From Emcibacteraceae bacterium (GTDB lineage Bacteria; Pseudomonadota; Alphaproteobacteria; Sphingomonadales; Emcibacteraceae), in assembly GCA_028281625.1 (NCBI GenBank), contig JANQJN010000182.1:1-52544 (forward strand): a DNA stretch of 52,544 nt, given 5' to 3'. Both the position numbers and the translations under genes were made by a program. Below, one piece after another: positions 1 to 9,270 of the stretch. Every line of letters begins with the position of its first letter. The stretch's first letter is position 1. Under the pieces are notes generated by a model. The model saw only the letters and a program-made list of their open reading frames with translations, ran no database searches and was not told the DNA's origin.

Positions 1-21
1 GTCGAATATCATACATGGTGC

Positions 22-98
22 GGCGGGGTAGCTCAGCTGGTTAGAGCAGCGGAATCATAATCCGCGTGTCGGGGGTTCAAGTCCCTCCCCCGCTACCA
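22..98 (+). tRNA. tRNA-Met (CAT), elongator-like
   Basis: A full cloverleaf can be folded by eye. The acceptor stem 22-28 pairs with 88-94 (with a G-U first pair), the discriminator is A95, and the CCA at 96-98 is encoded. The anticodon stem GCGGA/TCCGC encloses the loop ATCATAA with anticodon CAT. The T-arm has the TTCAAGT loop. The overall sequence resembles alphaproteobacterial elongator tRNA-Met. The initiator form is unlikely, and a lysidine-modified tRNA-Ile2 cannot be excluded by eye. It sits directly beside the accessory Rhs cluster. Confidence 0.95.
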
Positions 99-108
99 AT
101 TAAAAACA

Positions 109-135
109 ACGGTCCTTTTTGGGGCCGTTTTTTAT
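109..135 (+). terminator. Rho-independent terminator of tRNA-Met
   Basis: A 7-bp stem, ACGGTCC with GGGCCGT (one T-G pair), closes a six-base loop and is followed by a run of seven T residues. It starts 11 bases after the tRNA CCA end. Confidence 0.85.
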
Positions 136-800
136 TGTCTAACAATGCAATCGCAACCGTTCGGATTTTTGATGGAACCTGATATTGGCAGATCACCATT
201 TACTATTTCTAATTGTGCAGATAGTGCTCGGTTAGATTAAGTGTCGGCGAACACTTATGAAGGAAACACAAAAAATTACTGTTGTGTAAGTGAGGGGGGC
301 TCTCATACTTGGCGACAAAATTGCTGATTATTCAATCAAATGAGGCAAGCAAATAGTTGCGAAATCAAATAGAATCAAATTTTTTAACATATCTCATGTT
401 TCTATTATAAATTGTAAAAACTGTGTTGTTGTAACATAAATGCAACGCACACTACATAATTAAGTACAACTATTGGGGGCAATAAAATAAACTATTGTAT
501 CTGATGATTCGTGATGCGATAGATTTTTGAAACTTTCTGGTAGTTATAAACTTCAGTTTTTTGCATTAAAATATTGATAATAAATATAAAAATAAAGCAC
601 TGTCTATTTTAATTGTATGGTTAATTTTTTGGCTTGAATTTACTTTGCAACTATGTATATTATTTCTTATTAGTCGTTGAGTGCGATGAAAATTGGGGGG
701 TCTTAAAGGCATCTTACTTATGCGTTTATAAGTAATTATCTAATTTCTCCCAAAAATCCTGACTTAATCAACGATTATATGAATTTTATTTGGGGGCATT
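136..800. other. Gene-free AT-rich stretch with orphan TTGGGGG motifs
   Basis: No convincing ORF on either strand. The stretch is very AT-rich and contains TTGGGGG at 473-479 and TTGGGGGG at 693-700. These are identical to the ribosome-binding-site motif in front of the small secreted protein genes downstream, but no start codon with a sensible frame follows them. They may be relics of decayed family members or a different kind of signal. No clear terminator or promoter stands out beyond general AT-richness. Confidence 0.5.
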
Positions 801-1133
801 ATGCGACAATTTCTTGTAGTTATTTCTATTTTGCTAAGCCTAATTTCTCCTGCAAATGCAGCTGGGTGGTCCGCTGAATTGACGATCGACAGCATGTTTG
901 TATACGGCCATAACGATCAAATTGTAATCAACACTTCCGGTGGCGCAGTATATACAGCTGGCTGTATAGCCGATCGATGGTTTTTGACGTCAAACACACC
1001 AGAGAGATATGCACGGCTGTATAGTACATTGCTATCCGCGATGCACACCGGCAAAAAAGTTAAACTCTGGTATGTGGATTCCTGTACCACATGGAATTAT
1101 CACGAGGCGCAAATTGTTGCAGCGTACAAATAA
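801..1133 (+). CDS. Small secreted two-cysteine protein (paralogue family, member 1)
   Basis: 110 residues. An N-terminal Sec signal peptide (hydrophobic core to about residue 20, cleavage near ANA-AGW) is followed by a ~90-residue domain. Two cysteines flank the conserved core with the pattern C...W...Y..LLSA...GKKV.....C, so a disulfide in the periplasm or outside the cell is likely. The same pattern recurs in the proteins at 13116, 13487, 13835, 14528 and 14943. The start is fixed by TTGGGGG at 790-796, four bases before ATG. Function is unknown. The core loosely recalls the OB-fold B subunits of AB5 toxins (SubB), from memory only. Confidence 0.75.
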   Translation: MRQFLVVISILLSLISPANAAGWSAELTIDSMFVYGHNDQIVINTSGGAVYTAGCIADRWFLTSNTPERYARLYSTLLSAMHTGKKVKLWYVDSCTTWNYHEAQIVAAYK

Positions 1134-1172
1134 ATTTTGATTGCTGCGTGTGACTGATTGGGGGTTCAAATA

Positions 1173-1358
1173 TTGAAATCAAATATTAAATGGCTTTTGG
1201 CTTTTGTTTTGACGGCGACCGTGTTCCCGAGTGGTGGCGCTTATGCAAATTCGCAAGTGTCCAGTCCAGCGAAACTCGCCGATAAGGACGTTGTGATCAG
1301 GACAAACGGAAGTTGCGACAACACTTACCCTGTATTTGATTACGTCAAAATCCCTTAG
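1173..1358 (+). CDS. Short remnant-like member of the two-cysteine family
   Basis: 61 residues starting at TTG 1173, eight bases after a GGGGG ribosome-binding site (1160-1164). The alternative in-frame TTG at 1158 overlaps that site and is unlikely. A good signal peptide (to about AYA-NS) is joined to only the last third of the family domain: DKDVVIRTNGSC...YPVFDYVKIP matches the 3' ends of the proteins at 13116 and 13835. The core with the first cysteine and the LLSA helix is missing. It reads as an internal deletion that stayed in frame. Whether it is functional is unknown. Confidence 0.5.
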   Translation: MKSNIKWLLAFVLTATVFPSGGAYANSQVSSPAKLADKDVVIRTNGSCDNTYPVFDYVKIP

Positions 1359-1427
1359 CAGAGCGAGAACGGAATGTACGAGAACAAAACGAATAGAAAT
1401 TTTAAAGAAAGCACGGGTGTAGAAGCG

Positions 1428-2564
1428 ATGAATATTTTAAAACGGATTATTACAGCATTGGTTTTTGTGGCGGCATTTGTAACTGCTCCGGCAATGGCAG
1501 CAGACGAAGTTTGTTACGCATATGATGAGCTTAATCGTCTGAAGACAGTTGTCTACTGTGGGGACAAGATCGTTTACTATAATTACGATGAAGCTGGCAA
1601 CAGAACATTGCATTCGGTCGAATCCTACGGTGCATGTGATACTAACGATATTAATGAAACCGGTTCATCTTTTCCTGGTTTCGTCATTCTTCCAATAGCT
1701 GGCTTTCAGGTAATGCCAATTACCGTGGTTATTCCTGCATTTGACGGAACAACAGATACCGGCCAGTGCCTCCTTACCATCGATTCAGGAGTTTCTGGCG
1801 GAACTAGCAATTACTCTGATGGAATTTTTTACGCTTCTGCAACGCATTCCACCGGCGGCACGCTGAATATGAGAACAGTGGCCAACGGGCTCAACTATGA
1901 TGGCTCAAGTGACGTGATACTTGAGGTGACGGTGGATCAGAATATTACCGGTGCGTCCGGTTTTCCTGGAGCTAACCCGATCGATACCGGTGCATGGCCC
2001 GCAGAGGCAGTGGTTACATTGAAACTAACGATTGCATCGGGTGTGACCATTCAGGGAGGTGGCGGCGACGGCGGTGACGGCGGCTATCCAGACGGTAGTA
2101 AAGTTGACTCTAATGGTGACGGAGGAGGCGACGGCGGTCACGGGATTGTTCTGCAGAACGATTTGTTTCTGGAAAACAACGGTACCATCAACGGTGGATC
2201 CGGTGGTGGCGGCGGTGGTGGTAGTAATCCGGACATAAGTTATGGAGGTTCCGGTGGCGGTGGCGGCTGGCCAAATGGTGATGGCGGTGCAGCAGGAGCG
2301 GGCACAAACCCTGGAGGTGCAGGCACTGCCGGGACGTCTTCAGGTGGTGGTAATGGGGGCACTGTAAACCTGAGTGGAGGCGATGGCGGAGATGCTACAG
2401 CCCTTACAGGCGGCGACGGCAACGGGTTTATTTGTGGTCAAGGTTGTCCTTACAAAGGATGGGGAAATGGTGGTAATGGTGGTGTTGGTGGCGCTGGTGT
2501 TGTGAAAAACGGATACGCCCTGATCAAGAGCGGTTCAGGAACCATTTCAAGCGAAGTCAATTAA
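1428..2564 (+). CDS. Exported YD-repeat protein with a glycine-rich C-terminal domain
   Basis: 378 residues from ATG 1428. This start is preferred over ATG 1374 because it begins directly with a signal peptide (NILKRIITALVF..., cleavage near AMA-ADE). The mature N-terminus has two YD repeats (YAYDELNRLK and YYNYDEAGNRT), as in Rhs proteins. A ~130-residue beta-rich segment follows. The last ~170 residues are dominated by GG, GGDGG and GGGG runs with few charged residues. Such tracts occur in phage receptor-binding tips (polyglycine-II bundles) and adhesins. A surface-binding or scaffold role beside the Rhs proteins is an inference. It lies 64 bp upstream of the large Rhs N-half gene on the same strand. 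Confidence 0.65.
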   Translation: MNILKRIITALVFVAAFVTAPAMAADEVCYAYDELNRLKTVVYCGDKIVYYNYDEAGNRTLHSVESYGACDTNDINETGSSFPGFVILPIAGFQVMPITVVIPAFDGTTDTGQCLLTIDSGVSGGTSNYSDGIFYASATHSTGGTLNMRTVANGLNYDGSSDVILEVTVDQNITGASGFPGANPIDTGAWPAEAVVTLKLTIASGVTIQGGGGDGGDGGYPDGSKVDSNGDGGGDGGHGIVLQNDLFLENNGTINGGSGGGGGGGSNPDISYGGSGGGGGWPNGDGGAAGAGTNPGGAGTAGTSSGGGNGGTVNLSGGDGGDATALTGGDGNGFICGQGCPYKGWGNGGNGGVGGAGVVKNGYALIKSGSGTISSEVN

Positions 2565-2628
2565 CCAAAGCGGGCGGACGTAAGCATTTTTAGAAATTAA
2601 AGTTTTTTGAGAATCAAAGGGAAAACTT

Positions 2629-5600
2629 ATGAATAAGATGAGCAAATTATTTTCAACGGCAACCATCGTGGCACTCAGCGTAGGGGGTGTTGCATCTGCA
2701 AATGACCTTCCCGGTGTAAAAACGAAATCTGCGGACCTCGTTTCGCCATCGGCCGCTAACACCTTTTACGGTGGTGGAACGACGCATACTGCGTCTTTCA
2801 CTTCGGCATACCAAACCAAGCTTATTGAGGAATTGGCCGATGCACTTGGCGCAGATCATCTTTCGGATGCGGATTACACGAAACGCGTCTATGAGTATGT
2901 TAAAAACAACATTGCTGTTGAATTCAGGTATGGTCTTTCGAAAGGCGCCCGCGGTGCGATTTTAGACCAATCCGGTACTCCCTTTGATCAGGCTCACCTG
3001 ATGGCCGAACTCCTTGACGAAGCCAGCATATCCTCAAGCTACAAAATTGGAACCATCGAAATTGATGGTGAACAGTTTGGAAAATGGACCGGCCTCATAA
3101 AAAACCTTAATGACAGCACTCAGTCATTCGATGTGGATGCCGTAGCAGCATGTCGGTTCCTGGCAGATGGTGGAATTCCAGCGGAGATTAATAGTTCGAC
3201 GTCAGCGTCCTGCAACTATTCAGGGGATCTGGATGATACTGATGCAATCGATATTGGTCACATCTGGTTAGACGTTGGAGGTGATCTCTATGATCCATCC
3301 TATAAAGAACATACATTTAAGGAAGGGATTGATGATCTGTCGGTCGCAATGGACTGCGGAACTTCGTCGAGCTCAACGTGTGGTTCGGGTGCAAAAGGTG
3401 AGCTGCTCAACACAGCCACCTATACATCTGGTACAGTGCCGGCATATTCCAATTTGCAATCTAAAAAATTGGATACATTTTTGACAGATAAGGCGTCGGA
3501 CCTTCAAGACCATCTTGAAAACAGTGCAAATGGTCTGTTGGATGCAGAACTTATTGATGTCATTGGAGGTCAAGAAATTGTCCAGTCAATTGACGAAACA
3601 ATTTCCTCTACTCTTGCGCATTCTTCCTCTACATCGGTCTCGAGAACAGTAACAGGTGACATCCCAAATCAATATAGGACAAGCTTGGAGATTGAGTTCG
3701 ATAACATTGACGAAAAAGTCTATGCCGATGAAATTTATGATCAGCAAGTCCGAATAGCAGGAAAACTTGAGAATGGTGATGATCGAGTCCTCGAGCTTAC
3801 AATTGAAAATTATGTTTTAGGTAGCAGCACCAACTACACTGGTACTCAAACCAACGATACCCTTACTCTGCGTGTCGATCATCCTTATGCCGATGATAGT
3901 GGCAACTATATGGATGAAGATTATGTCATCAAAACTGAGTTTCAGTATGATGTTGTTGACCAACAAACCCAGGACTACTTGTCCTATCTTACCATTGTGC
4001 ATGGTTGGGGAAAAAGTGGCCGTGGTGCAATTAATTTCCATTCCAAGCAATCGACACTGAGAAGCACGGGGTGGGGTATCCATGCCAATGGTAATGCAAC
4101 ATATATAACGCATAAATATGGTGCGTCTGACCAAATGACAGTTTCCAGTTGGCTGGCACAGGTCACTGAAGCCATGAACATCGTCGGTCAGGTGAATGAA
4201 ACCCGTGCGCAAACTCATCACAATATCGGATATTTGATTAATGGCGGTGGTCAGCGCCTTCATGTTGAAACACGCATGAGCAACACAAGTGTTGACGATA
4301 ATTCAACCCATGAGAAATCGGCTCAATACACGTCGGCAGCTTTTCTCAGTCGGTTGGAAGCGTCAATTTCGGAGTTAGGCAGTGACAGATGGGAAGGCGC
4401 AAGTGGCCTTTCAATTATGGCTCTTGCCAATGTAAAAAGATCCTATTTTCCTTTGGCTGAGTCCACTGTAAACAACAGCGAAGGAGAAGTGGACGGCGTT
4501 GTGCATACTACAGCCAACAAATATCTTCACGTCACGTCTTCGAACAAGTCGACCGCTGCCGGTCAACTAATCGGCTACACACAGGGTCGGAAAGATATAA
4601 TTACGAACTATGTGACGTCCGGTCGCGAAGCGATTGTACTGCAGAACAGCATGGTCGGTGAATTTTATCAGGATATTAATGATGTTGCTGCGGGTGGTGA
4701 CAATCTGGTTTATCCCTATGCGCCGTTTTATGGCTATGAAACAGATGGTTCCAATGCATCATACGTTCTAACCTATAGCGATATCATCGCTAAGGGTGCG
4801 AATTCGTCTATCCCGTCCATCGAATCGCAAAAGTTTGAAACCTCGATTAATCAAGCGGATTATCTTGGAAAAGGCGCGGAATATTTTGGTGTTGATCAGG
4901 GATCGGGAATTATGAATATCCCACCGGTTACCGATATTAAAACCGGTTACGGTGATTTCCCTTACAGTTTATCGCTTGAGCGCTCTTACGCCAGCTCAAA
5001 TTCATCTTATTCGATGTATCTGTATAACGTATCCGGCCCACGTAATGAAGAAGATCCAGCGTCTGATCCTCAATTTTCCCGTGCGAATTCATCGTCAACT
5101 GCTGGAGGTCGCTTCCAAGGGGGCTGGACCCATAATTTCCAGATTACAGCCACCATCGGCAGTGATGTTTATCAAGCCATGGGCGAAGATAGTGGCATAG
5201 ATGCGGCGAAAACAATTGCCTCCGTCTACGCAATCAGAGACATCTTTAACGGTGGAACCGGTTTTGGGGATCAGCTTGCGAACATCTTCATTACTGACTG
5301 GTGGGGTGATGAACTTCGCCATAATACGGTCACCATTACGCAAGGAGCGTCGGCGCAGGTATTTACCAAAATGCCAGACGGAACCTATAACCCGCCACCT
5401 TCCGGCAATGGGGCCATAACCGTCACCGGCGATTTCCCGTCCATGAGGTTTTATGGCTCAACATCCTATGATTTTAGAAACATCGAGGTTGAGTACATTG
5501 ATGGTGCCGGCACAGAAATGAATTTTGACAAGGGCAGCTTTACATACGCATTTCCATCAGCGCAGGGTGATCATTTTTACAAGCCGACACTCAAAATTAA

Positions 5601-6690
5601 GGACTGGACCTTCCCGACGGGGGTAACGCTCGACTTTACCTATGAAATGCACGATTCGGTAAGATACTGGAATGATGAATGGTATGCGCTGACCAAAGTG
5701 GATAATGGCACTTTGGGGCGGTCCCTTGAATTCACCTATGCGCTTGGGCCAATCAACAAAGCCGGCTGGTCACAAATCGCATCTGTTAAAGATGAAAATG
5801 GTCGAACCGTTGGTTATTCAAAAAACAATGGCAAATTCACGGTTTCAAGACCCGATGGCTCTGACCTCATATACGAATATGATGACAGCAATGCGTTTGA
5901 CTTGATCAGTGATATTTATCTTCCCGGCGATACCGTTAATCCCTTCACGGAATTTGATTATGACGTGTTCAACAGGGTGGAAAAAGTCACCGATGCCGAT
6001 GGCAATGTAACCGAATATTATATTGGCTCCATAGCCAATGAGCGCTTCAAAAAATCGGAAGTGGTCGATGCGCTGGATAACAGCCGTTACTTCACTTATG
6101 ACGAAGATAGCCAGCTTACCAGTTACGTAAGCCCTGTCGGCAATAAAACAACATATGAATATGATGGTCGCGGCCGCGAAGTAAAGGTCACCCTCCCTGA
6201 AGGGGACAGCGCTGAATATGAATATGATACGCAACACAATAAAACCAAGGTCACAGCTTATGATAAAACCGGTGGTGACCCGATTGTTACCACAGCGACC
6301 TATAACCAGACCTGGAACAAGCTTGAAAGTCTGACGGACGCTCTTGGTAATGAAACCGAAGTGGAATATTTCGCTTCCGGCAATGGTAAAAGCCTTCCCA
6401 AGAAAATCACCCGTCCTTCCTCGGACGGTGTGGAAGCACAGGGCACCATCCAATATACCTACAATAGCGTGGGGCAGGTCGACACCATAACAGACCAGCT
6501 CGGTGTGGTGACCAAAAATAGCTACAGCGGCGATATGCTCATCTCCACCACGGTGGATGAAGGATCCGGCAAATTAAATCTGAAAACGGTTTATTACTAC
6601 GACAAATATGGTCATCAATGCCGGGTCATTGACCCGCGGGAAACAAACCCCGGAAACGGCGGTTATGACAGCTCTTGTAATCCGCAGTAA
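2629..6690 (+). CDS. Large exported Rhs/YD-repeat protein, N-terminal half with transglutaminase-like domain
   Basis: 1353 residues; AAAGGG precedes ATG. A signal peptide (cleavage near ASA-ND) is followed by a transglutaminase-like fold at about residues 60-230. In it the catalytic cysteine position reads FDQAHLMAELL, while the later H-x-W (GHIWLDV) and DP are kept, so it is probably inactive as an enzyme. An Rhs entry segment follows at about residues 760-870 (DIKTGYGDFPYSLSLERSY, then GGWTHNF). YD repeats of the YEYDGRGREV type run from about residue 1100 to the end. There is no hyperconserved Rhs C-terminal core and no toxin tip; the reading frame stops inside the repeat region. The remainder of an Rhs protein is encoded by the next gene, 19 bp on, with its own signal peptide, which recalls the TcB/TcC split of Tc toxins. 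Confidence 0.8.
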   Translation: MNKMSKLFSTATIVALSVGGVASANDLPGVKTKSADLVSPSAANTFYGGGTTHTASFTSAYQTKLIEELADALGADHLSDADYTKRVYEYVKNNIAVEFRYGLSKGARGAILDQSGTPFDQAHLMAELLDEASISSSYKIGTIEIDGEQFGKWTGLIKNLNDSTQSFDVDAVAACRFLADGGIPAEINSSTSASCNYSGDLDDTDAIDIGHIWLDVGGDLYDPSYKEHTFKEGIDDLSVAMDCGTSSSSTCGSGAKGELLNTATYTSGTVPAYSNLQSKKLDTFLTDKASDLQDHLENSANGLLDAELIDVIGGQEIVQSIDETISSTLAHSSSTSVSRTVTGDIPNQYRTSLEIEFDNIDEKVYADEIYDQQVRIAGKLENGDDRVLELTIENYVLGSSTNYTGTQTNDTLTLRVDHPYADDSGNYMDEDYVIKTEFQYDVVDQQTQDYLSYLTIVHGWGKSGRGAINFHSKQSTLRSTGWGIHANGNATYITHKYGASDQMTVSSWLAQVTEAMNIVGQVNETRAQTHHNIGYLINGGGQRLHVETRMSNTSVDDNSTHEKSAQYTSAAFLSRLEASISELGSDRWEGASGLSIMALANVKRSYFPLAESTVNNSEGEVDGVVHTTANKYLHVTSSNKSTAAGQLIGYTQGRKDIITNYVTSGREAIVLQNSMVGEFYQDINDVAAGGDNLVYPYAPFYGYETDGSNASYVLTYSDIIAKGANSSIPSIESQKFETSINQADYLGKGAEYFGVDQGSGIMNIPPVTDIKTGYGDFPYSLSLERSYASSNSSYSMYLYNVSGPRNEEDPASDPQFSRANSSSTAGGRFQGGWTHNFQITATIGSDVYQAMGEDSGIDAAKTIASVYAIRDIFNGGTGFGDQLANIFITDWWGDELRHNTVTITQGASAQVFTKMPDGTYNPPPSGNGAITVTGDFPSMRFYGSTSYDFRNIEVEYIDGAGTEMNFDKGSFTYAFPSAQGDHFYKPTLKIKDWTFPTGVTLDFTYEMHDSVRYWNDEWYALTKVDNGTLGRSLEFTYALGPINKAGWSQIASVKDENGRTVGYSKNNGKFTVSRPDGSDLIYEYDDSNAFDLISDIYLPGDTVNPFTEFDYDVFNRVEKVTDADGNVTEYYIGSIANERFKKSEVVDALDNSRYFTYDEDSQLTSYVSPVGNKTTYEYDGRGREVKVTLPEGDSAEYEYDTQHNKTKVTAYDKTGGDPIVTTATYNQTWNKLESLTDALGNETEVEYFASGNGKSLPKKITRPSSDGVEAQGTIQYTYNSVGQVDTITDQLGVVTKNSYSGDMLISTTVDEGSGKLNLKTVYYYDKYGHQCRVIDPRETNPGNGGYDSSCNPQ

Positions 6691-6700
6691 GGGGGGGGGG
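6691..6700 (+). promoter_or_regulatory. G10 homopolymer at the ribosome-binding site of the Rhs C-half gene
   Basis: Ten consecutive G residues follow the TAA stop of the upstream gene directly and end nine bases before ATG 6710. The tract contains the GGGGG ribosome-binding motif used elsewhere in the cluster. Length changes in such tracts are a classic source of phase variation. Here they would alter Shine-Dalgarno spacing rather than frame. Confidence 0.6.
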
Positions 6701-6709
6701 AACGGAAAA

Positions 6710-9268
6710 ATGAATGTTCTTAAAATGAAAACACTCCTCGCAAGTCTCCTTTTAACGCTTACGGCATTCATCGGCAGTGTCGCCCACGCGGGGTATGAAA
6801 CCAAGATCCTTCATGATCATATGGGGCGAGTCAAAAAAGCTTTTGCAGCTGATGGCACTTATACTGTACCCACTTACAACGAACTAGGTCAGGTGATCTA
6901 TCAAAGCAGCTATACCGCATCAGACGTTTTGTTCAAAAAGACCCGCACCATTTATTATGCCTCCAGTCGCCAGGTTTATAAAACCTATGGTCCTGAATGT
7001 TTTGATTATCCGGCAGGCAACATGGATCTGTCCCATCCGGGCTGTGATATCACCACCACTTATTATGACGCCCTTGGCCGTCTAGAAATCGTCAAGGACG
7101 CCGAAGGTCGTCAGACCAAAACCGTTTTTTACGATGATGGCAAGGTCCACAAAATCATCAAGGCCTTTGGCTCGTCCCTGCAGCAGGATTACGCCACCTA
7201 CACTTATACTGCCAATGGCAATGAAGCGTCGGTAATGGATGCCAAAGGCAATGTCACCGAATATGAATATGATGGCCATGACCGCTTAAAAATATTCAAA
7301 CTGCCCAGCACCACGGTGGGTTCAATCGCCTCACCCAACTACCCAACTACTGCCTATACTGATTACGAGCAATATGAATATGATGATCTGGGCAATATGA
7401 CAGTGAAGCGCACCCGGCGCGGCGACACCATCATCACAGCGTATGACAATCTTGGTCGCAGGTCGTCAAAAACAACCTGCGATACCAATGTGGATACACC
7501 CACTGGAACCTTGTCCACCACCTGTGGCGGCACAACCGAAAAAACCATTACCTATGAGTATGATCTTAAAGGACAAGAAACGCAGATCGAAAATTCTTCG
7601 CTAAGCTACACCGTGAATCACATATACGACAATATTGGCCGTCTGACTAAGACAACAGATGATGGGCGTATACTTGACTACACTTATGATGAAGTCGGTA
7701 ACCGCACACGTATCGACTGGCCGGATACATATTATGCCACCTATGCCTATGATGATATGAACCGGGTTACCAGCATCAAGGAAAATGGCGGAACCACTCT
7801 TGCCACTTATGCCTATAGTAATGAAGGGCGCCGCGCCAGTATCACGTATGGCAATGGCGCTGTAGTCAGTTATACATACCATCATGACGAAACGCTGGAT
7901 ACCCTGGATCATGATATGGGCGGCACGTCTGATGATGTGACCTTCGATTATATTTTTAATCACACCAATCAAATGGTGATGGCGGATATTGATAATGCGG
8001 CGTACCGCTTTACCAATCATACCGACAAATCCATCAGTTATGACCGTAATGGCCTAAATCAATATAGCAAAATTGATGGCCAGACCATCACTTATGACGC
8101 ATCCGGGAATCTCACTGATGATGGGACCTGGGACTTTACCTACGATGTGGAAAATATGCTGACCCAGGCCGACGATGGGGTCACCACTGCCACATATGAA
8201 TATGATCCGGTGGGCCGCAGAAGCGAAAAAACTGTCAATGACGGCACCATTACCACCACCACATTCCTGCATGACGGGGTGGAGGAAATTGCCGATTATG
8301 ATGGCTCAACCCTGCTGCGTCGCTATGTCCATGGCCCCGGTGTGGATGAATATCTGGTGATGTACACCGGTTCAGGAACATCCAATAAATCCTATTTCCA
8401 TGCCAATCATCAGGGCAGCATCATTGCCATGTCTGATGGTAATGGCGACATGGAAGATCAGTTTACCTATGACAGTTATGGTAATGTCAACGATAGTACC
8501 GGTGTGCCATTTAAATATACGGGGCGCCGACTGGATGAAGAGACCGGCCTGTATTACTACCGTGCCCGTTACTATTCCCCGGAAATTGGTCGCTTTATGC
8601 AAACTGATCCCATCGGATATGGCGATGGCCTCAACTGGTATGCGTATGTTAGCAATGATCCAATGAATTCCACCGACCCGAGTGGAACCTGTGAATCTGG
8701 TGCAACTTGCCAAGACCATTGGGACAATATTTCCTATCTTAAAGGTGAAATGTCGCAAGAGACGTTAATGGAACGGAAGTACGCTAGAGCTGAAGGTGGA
8801 TTAGCGGGACTTGGAGGTCCAGGTGGACTAGGTTTAAAAACAGGATATGCGTTGTTTAGAGCTGGGGGATGGACAGCGATTAAAACGGCATTAAGATACG
8901 GAGCTAAAAACACATTGCAGCACATAAAAGATGTTGCAAATATTGCAAAAATCGCTAACAAAGCTAAAAACCTTACTCGTGCTCAAATAAAATCGATCAA
9001 AAAAATCAAGAACATAACCGAGCAACATGCAAAAGCAAAAGACTTTTCTGGTGTGGGAAAAGAAGTGCGTGGGTTACCGACTGGCCAAAATCATGTTCAA
9101 GAAATGAAAGATTCTGTCAGAGGGTTGGACAACGCCATTGAAAGCTTAAAAGGTAGCTTGGAAAATAAAAACCTTGGCAAAGGTGAGCGCGAAGTTTTGG
9201 AAGCAGCTTTGAAACATGCTGAGGAATTGGTAAAAAGAATGAGGGATGCTTTGGCAGGAAATATTTAG
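6710..9268 (+). CDS. Exported Rhs C-half with toxin tip 1
   Basis: 852 residues from ATG 6710, chosen because the residues before it (the frame is open from 6608) overlap the previous gene and lack a signal peptide. Signal peptide (cleavage near AHA-GY), then YD repeats throughout, then the Rhs core (RYYSPEIGRFMQTDPIGYGD) and the DPMNSTDPSG self-cleavage-like motif near residue 655. The ~195-residue tip after it is helical and lysine-rich, with a hydrophobic Gly/Leu stretch. It ends in a segment (DFSGVGKEVRG...NHVQEM.DS..GL) that resembles, from memory, the C-terminal 'polymorphic toxin type 28' domain. The coding composition turns AT-rich at the tip. The core is homologous to that of the gene at 9926. 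An immunity candidate follows after 2 bp. Confidence 0.8.
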   Translation: MNVLKMKTLLASLLLTLTAFIGSVAHAGYETKILHDHMGRVKKAFAADGTYTVPTYNELGQVIYQSSYTASDVLFKKTRTIYYASSRQVYKTYGPECFDYPAGNMDLSHPGCDITTTYYDALGRLEIVKDAEGRQTKTVFYDDGKVHKIIKAFGSSLQQDYATYTYTANGNEASVMDAKGNVTEYEYDGHDRLKIFKLPSTTVGSIASPNYPTTAYTDYEQYEYDDLGNMTVKRTRRGDTIITAYDNLGRRSSKTTCDTNVDTPTGTLSTTCGGTTEKTITYEYDLKGQETQIENSSLSYTVNHIYDNIGRLTKTTDDGRILDYTYDEVGNRTRIDWPDTYYATYAYDDMNRVTSIKENGGTTLATYAYSNEGRRASITYGNGAVVSYTYHHDETLDTLDHDMGGTSDDVTFDYIFNHTNQMVMADIDNAAYRFTNHTDKSISYDRNGLNQYSKIDGQTITYDASGNLTDDGTWDFTYDVENMLTQADDGVTTATYEYDPVGRRSEKTVNDGTITTTTFLHDGVEEIADYDGSTLLRRYVHGPGVDEYLVMYTGSGTSNKSYFHANHQGSIIAMSDGNGDMEDQFTYDSYGNVNDSTGVPFKYTGRRLDEETGLYYYRARYYSPEIGRFMQTDPIGYGDGLNWYAYVSNDPMNSTDPSGTCESGATCQDHWDNISYLKGEMSQETLMERKYARAEGGLAGLGGPGGLGLKTGYALFRAGGWTAIKTALRYGAKNTLQHIKDVANIAKIANKAKNLTRAQIKSIKKIKNITEQHAKAKDFSGVGKEVRGLPTGQNHVQEMKDSVRGLDNAIESLKGSLENKNLGKGEREVLEAALKHAEELVKRMRDALAGNI
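6788..8686 (+). repeat. Rhs core, copy 1 of a 1899-bp direct duplication
   Basis: Matches 10010-11908 with a constant offset of 3222 bp and no net length difference. Long stretches are identical at base level, and the proteins agree at well over 80% of positions. Similarity starts at the residue after the signal peptide (GYETKILHDHMGR) and stops at the DPxG motif before the tips. Confidence 0.9.
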
Positions 9269-9270
9269 CA

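Noticed and set aside
5845..6453. 202-codon open frame antisense to the Rhs N-half YD repeats
   Set aside because: It mirrors periodic YD-repeat codons. Similar antisense frames appear at the matching places in the duplicated cores.
6608..6709. Upstream extension of the first Rhs C-half, joined to the N-half by slippage in G10
   Set aside because: The N-half stop codon lies before the G tract, so a length change cannot fuse the two frames. The extension lacks signal-peptide character, which starts at ATG 6710.
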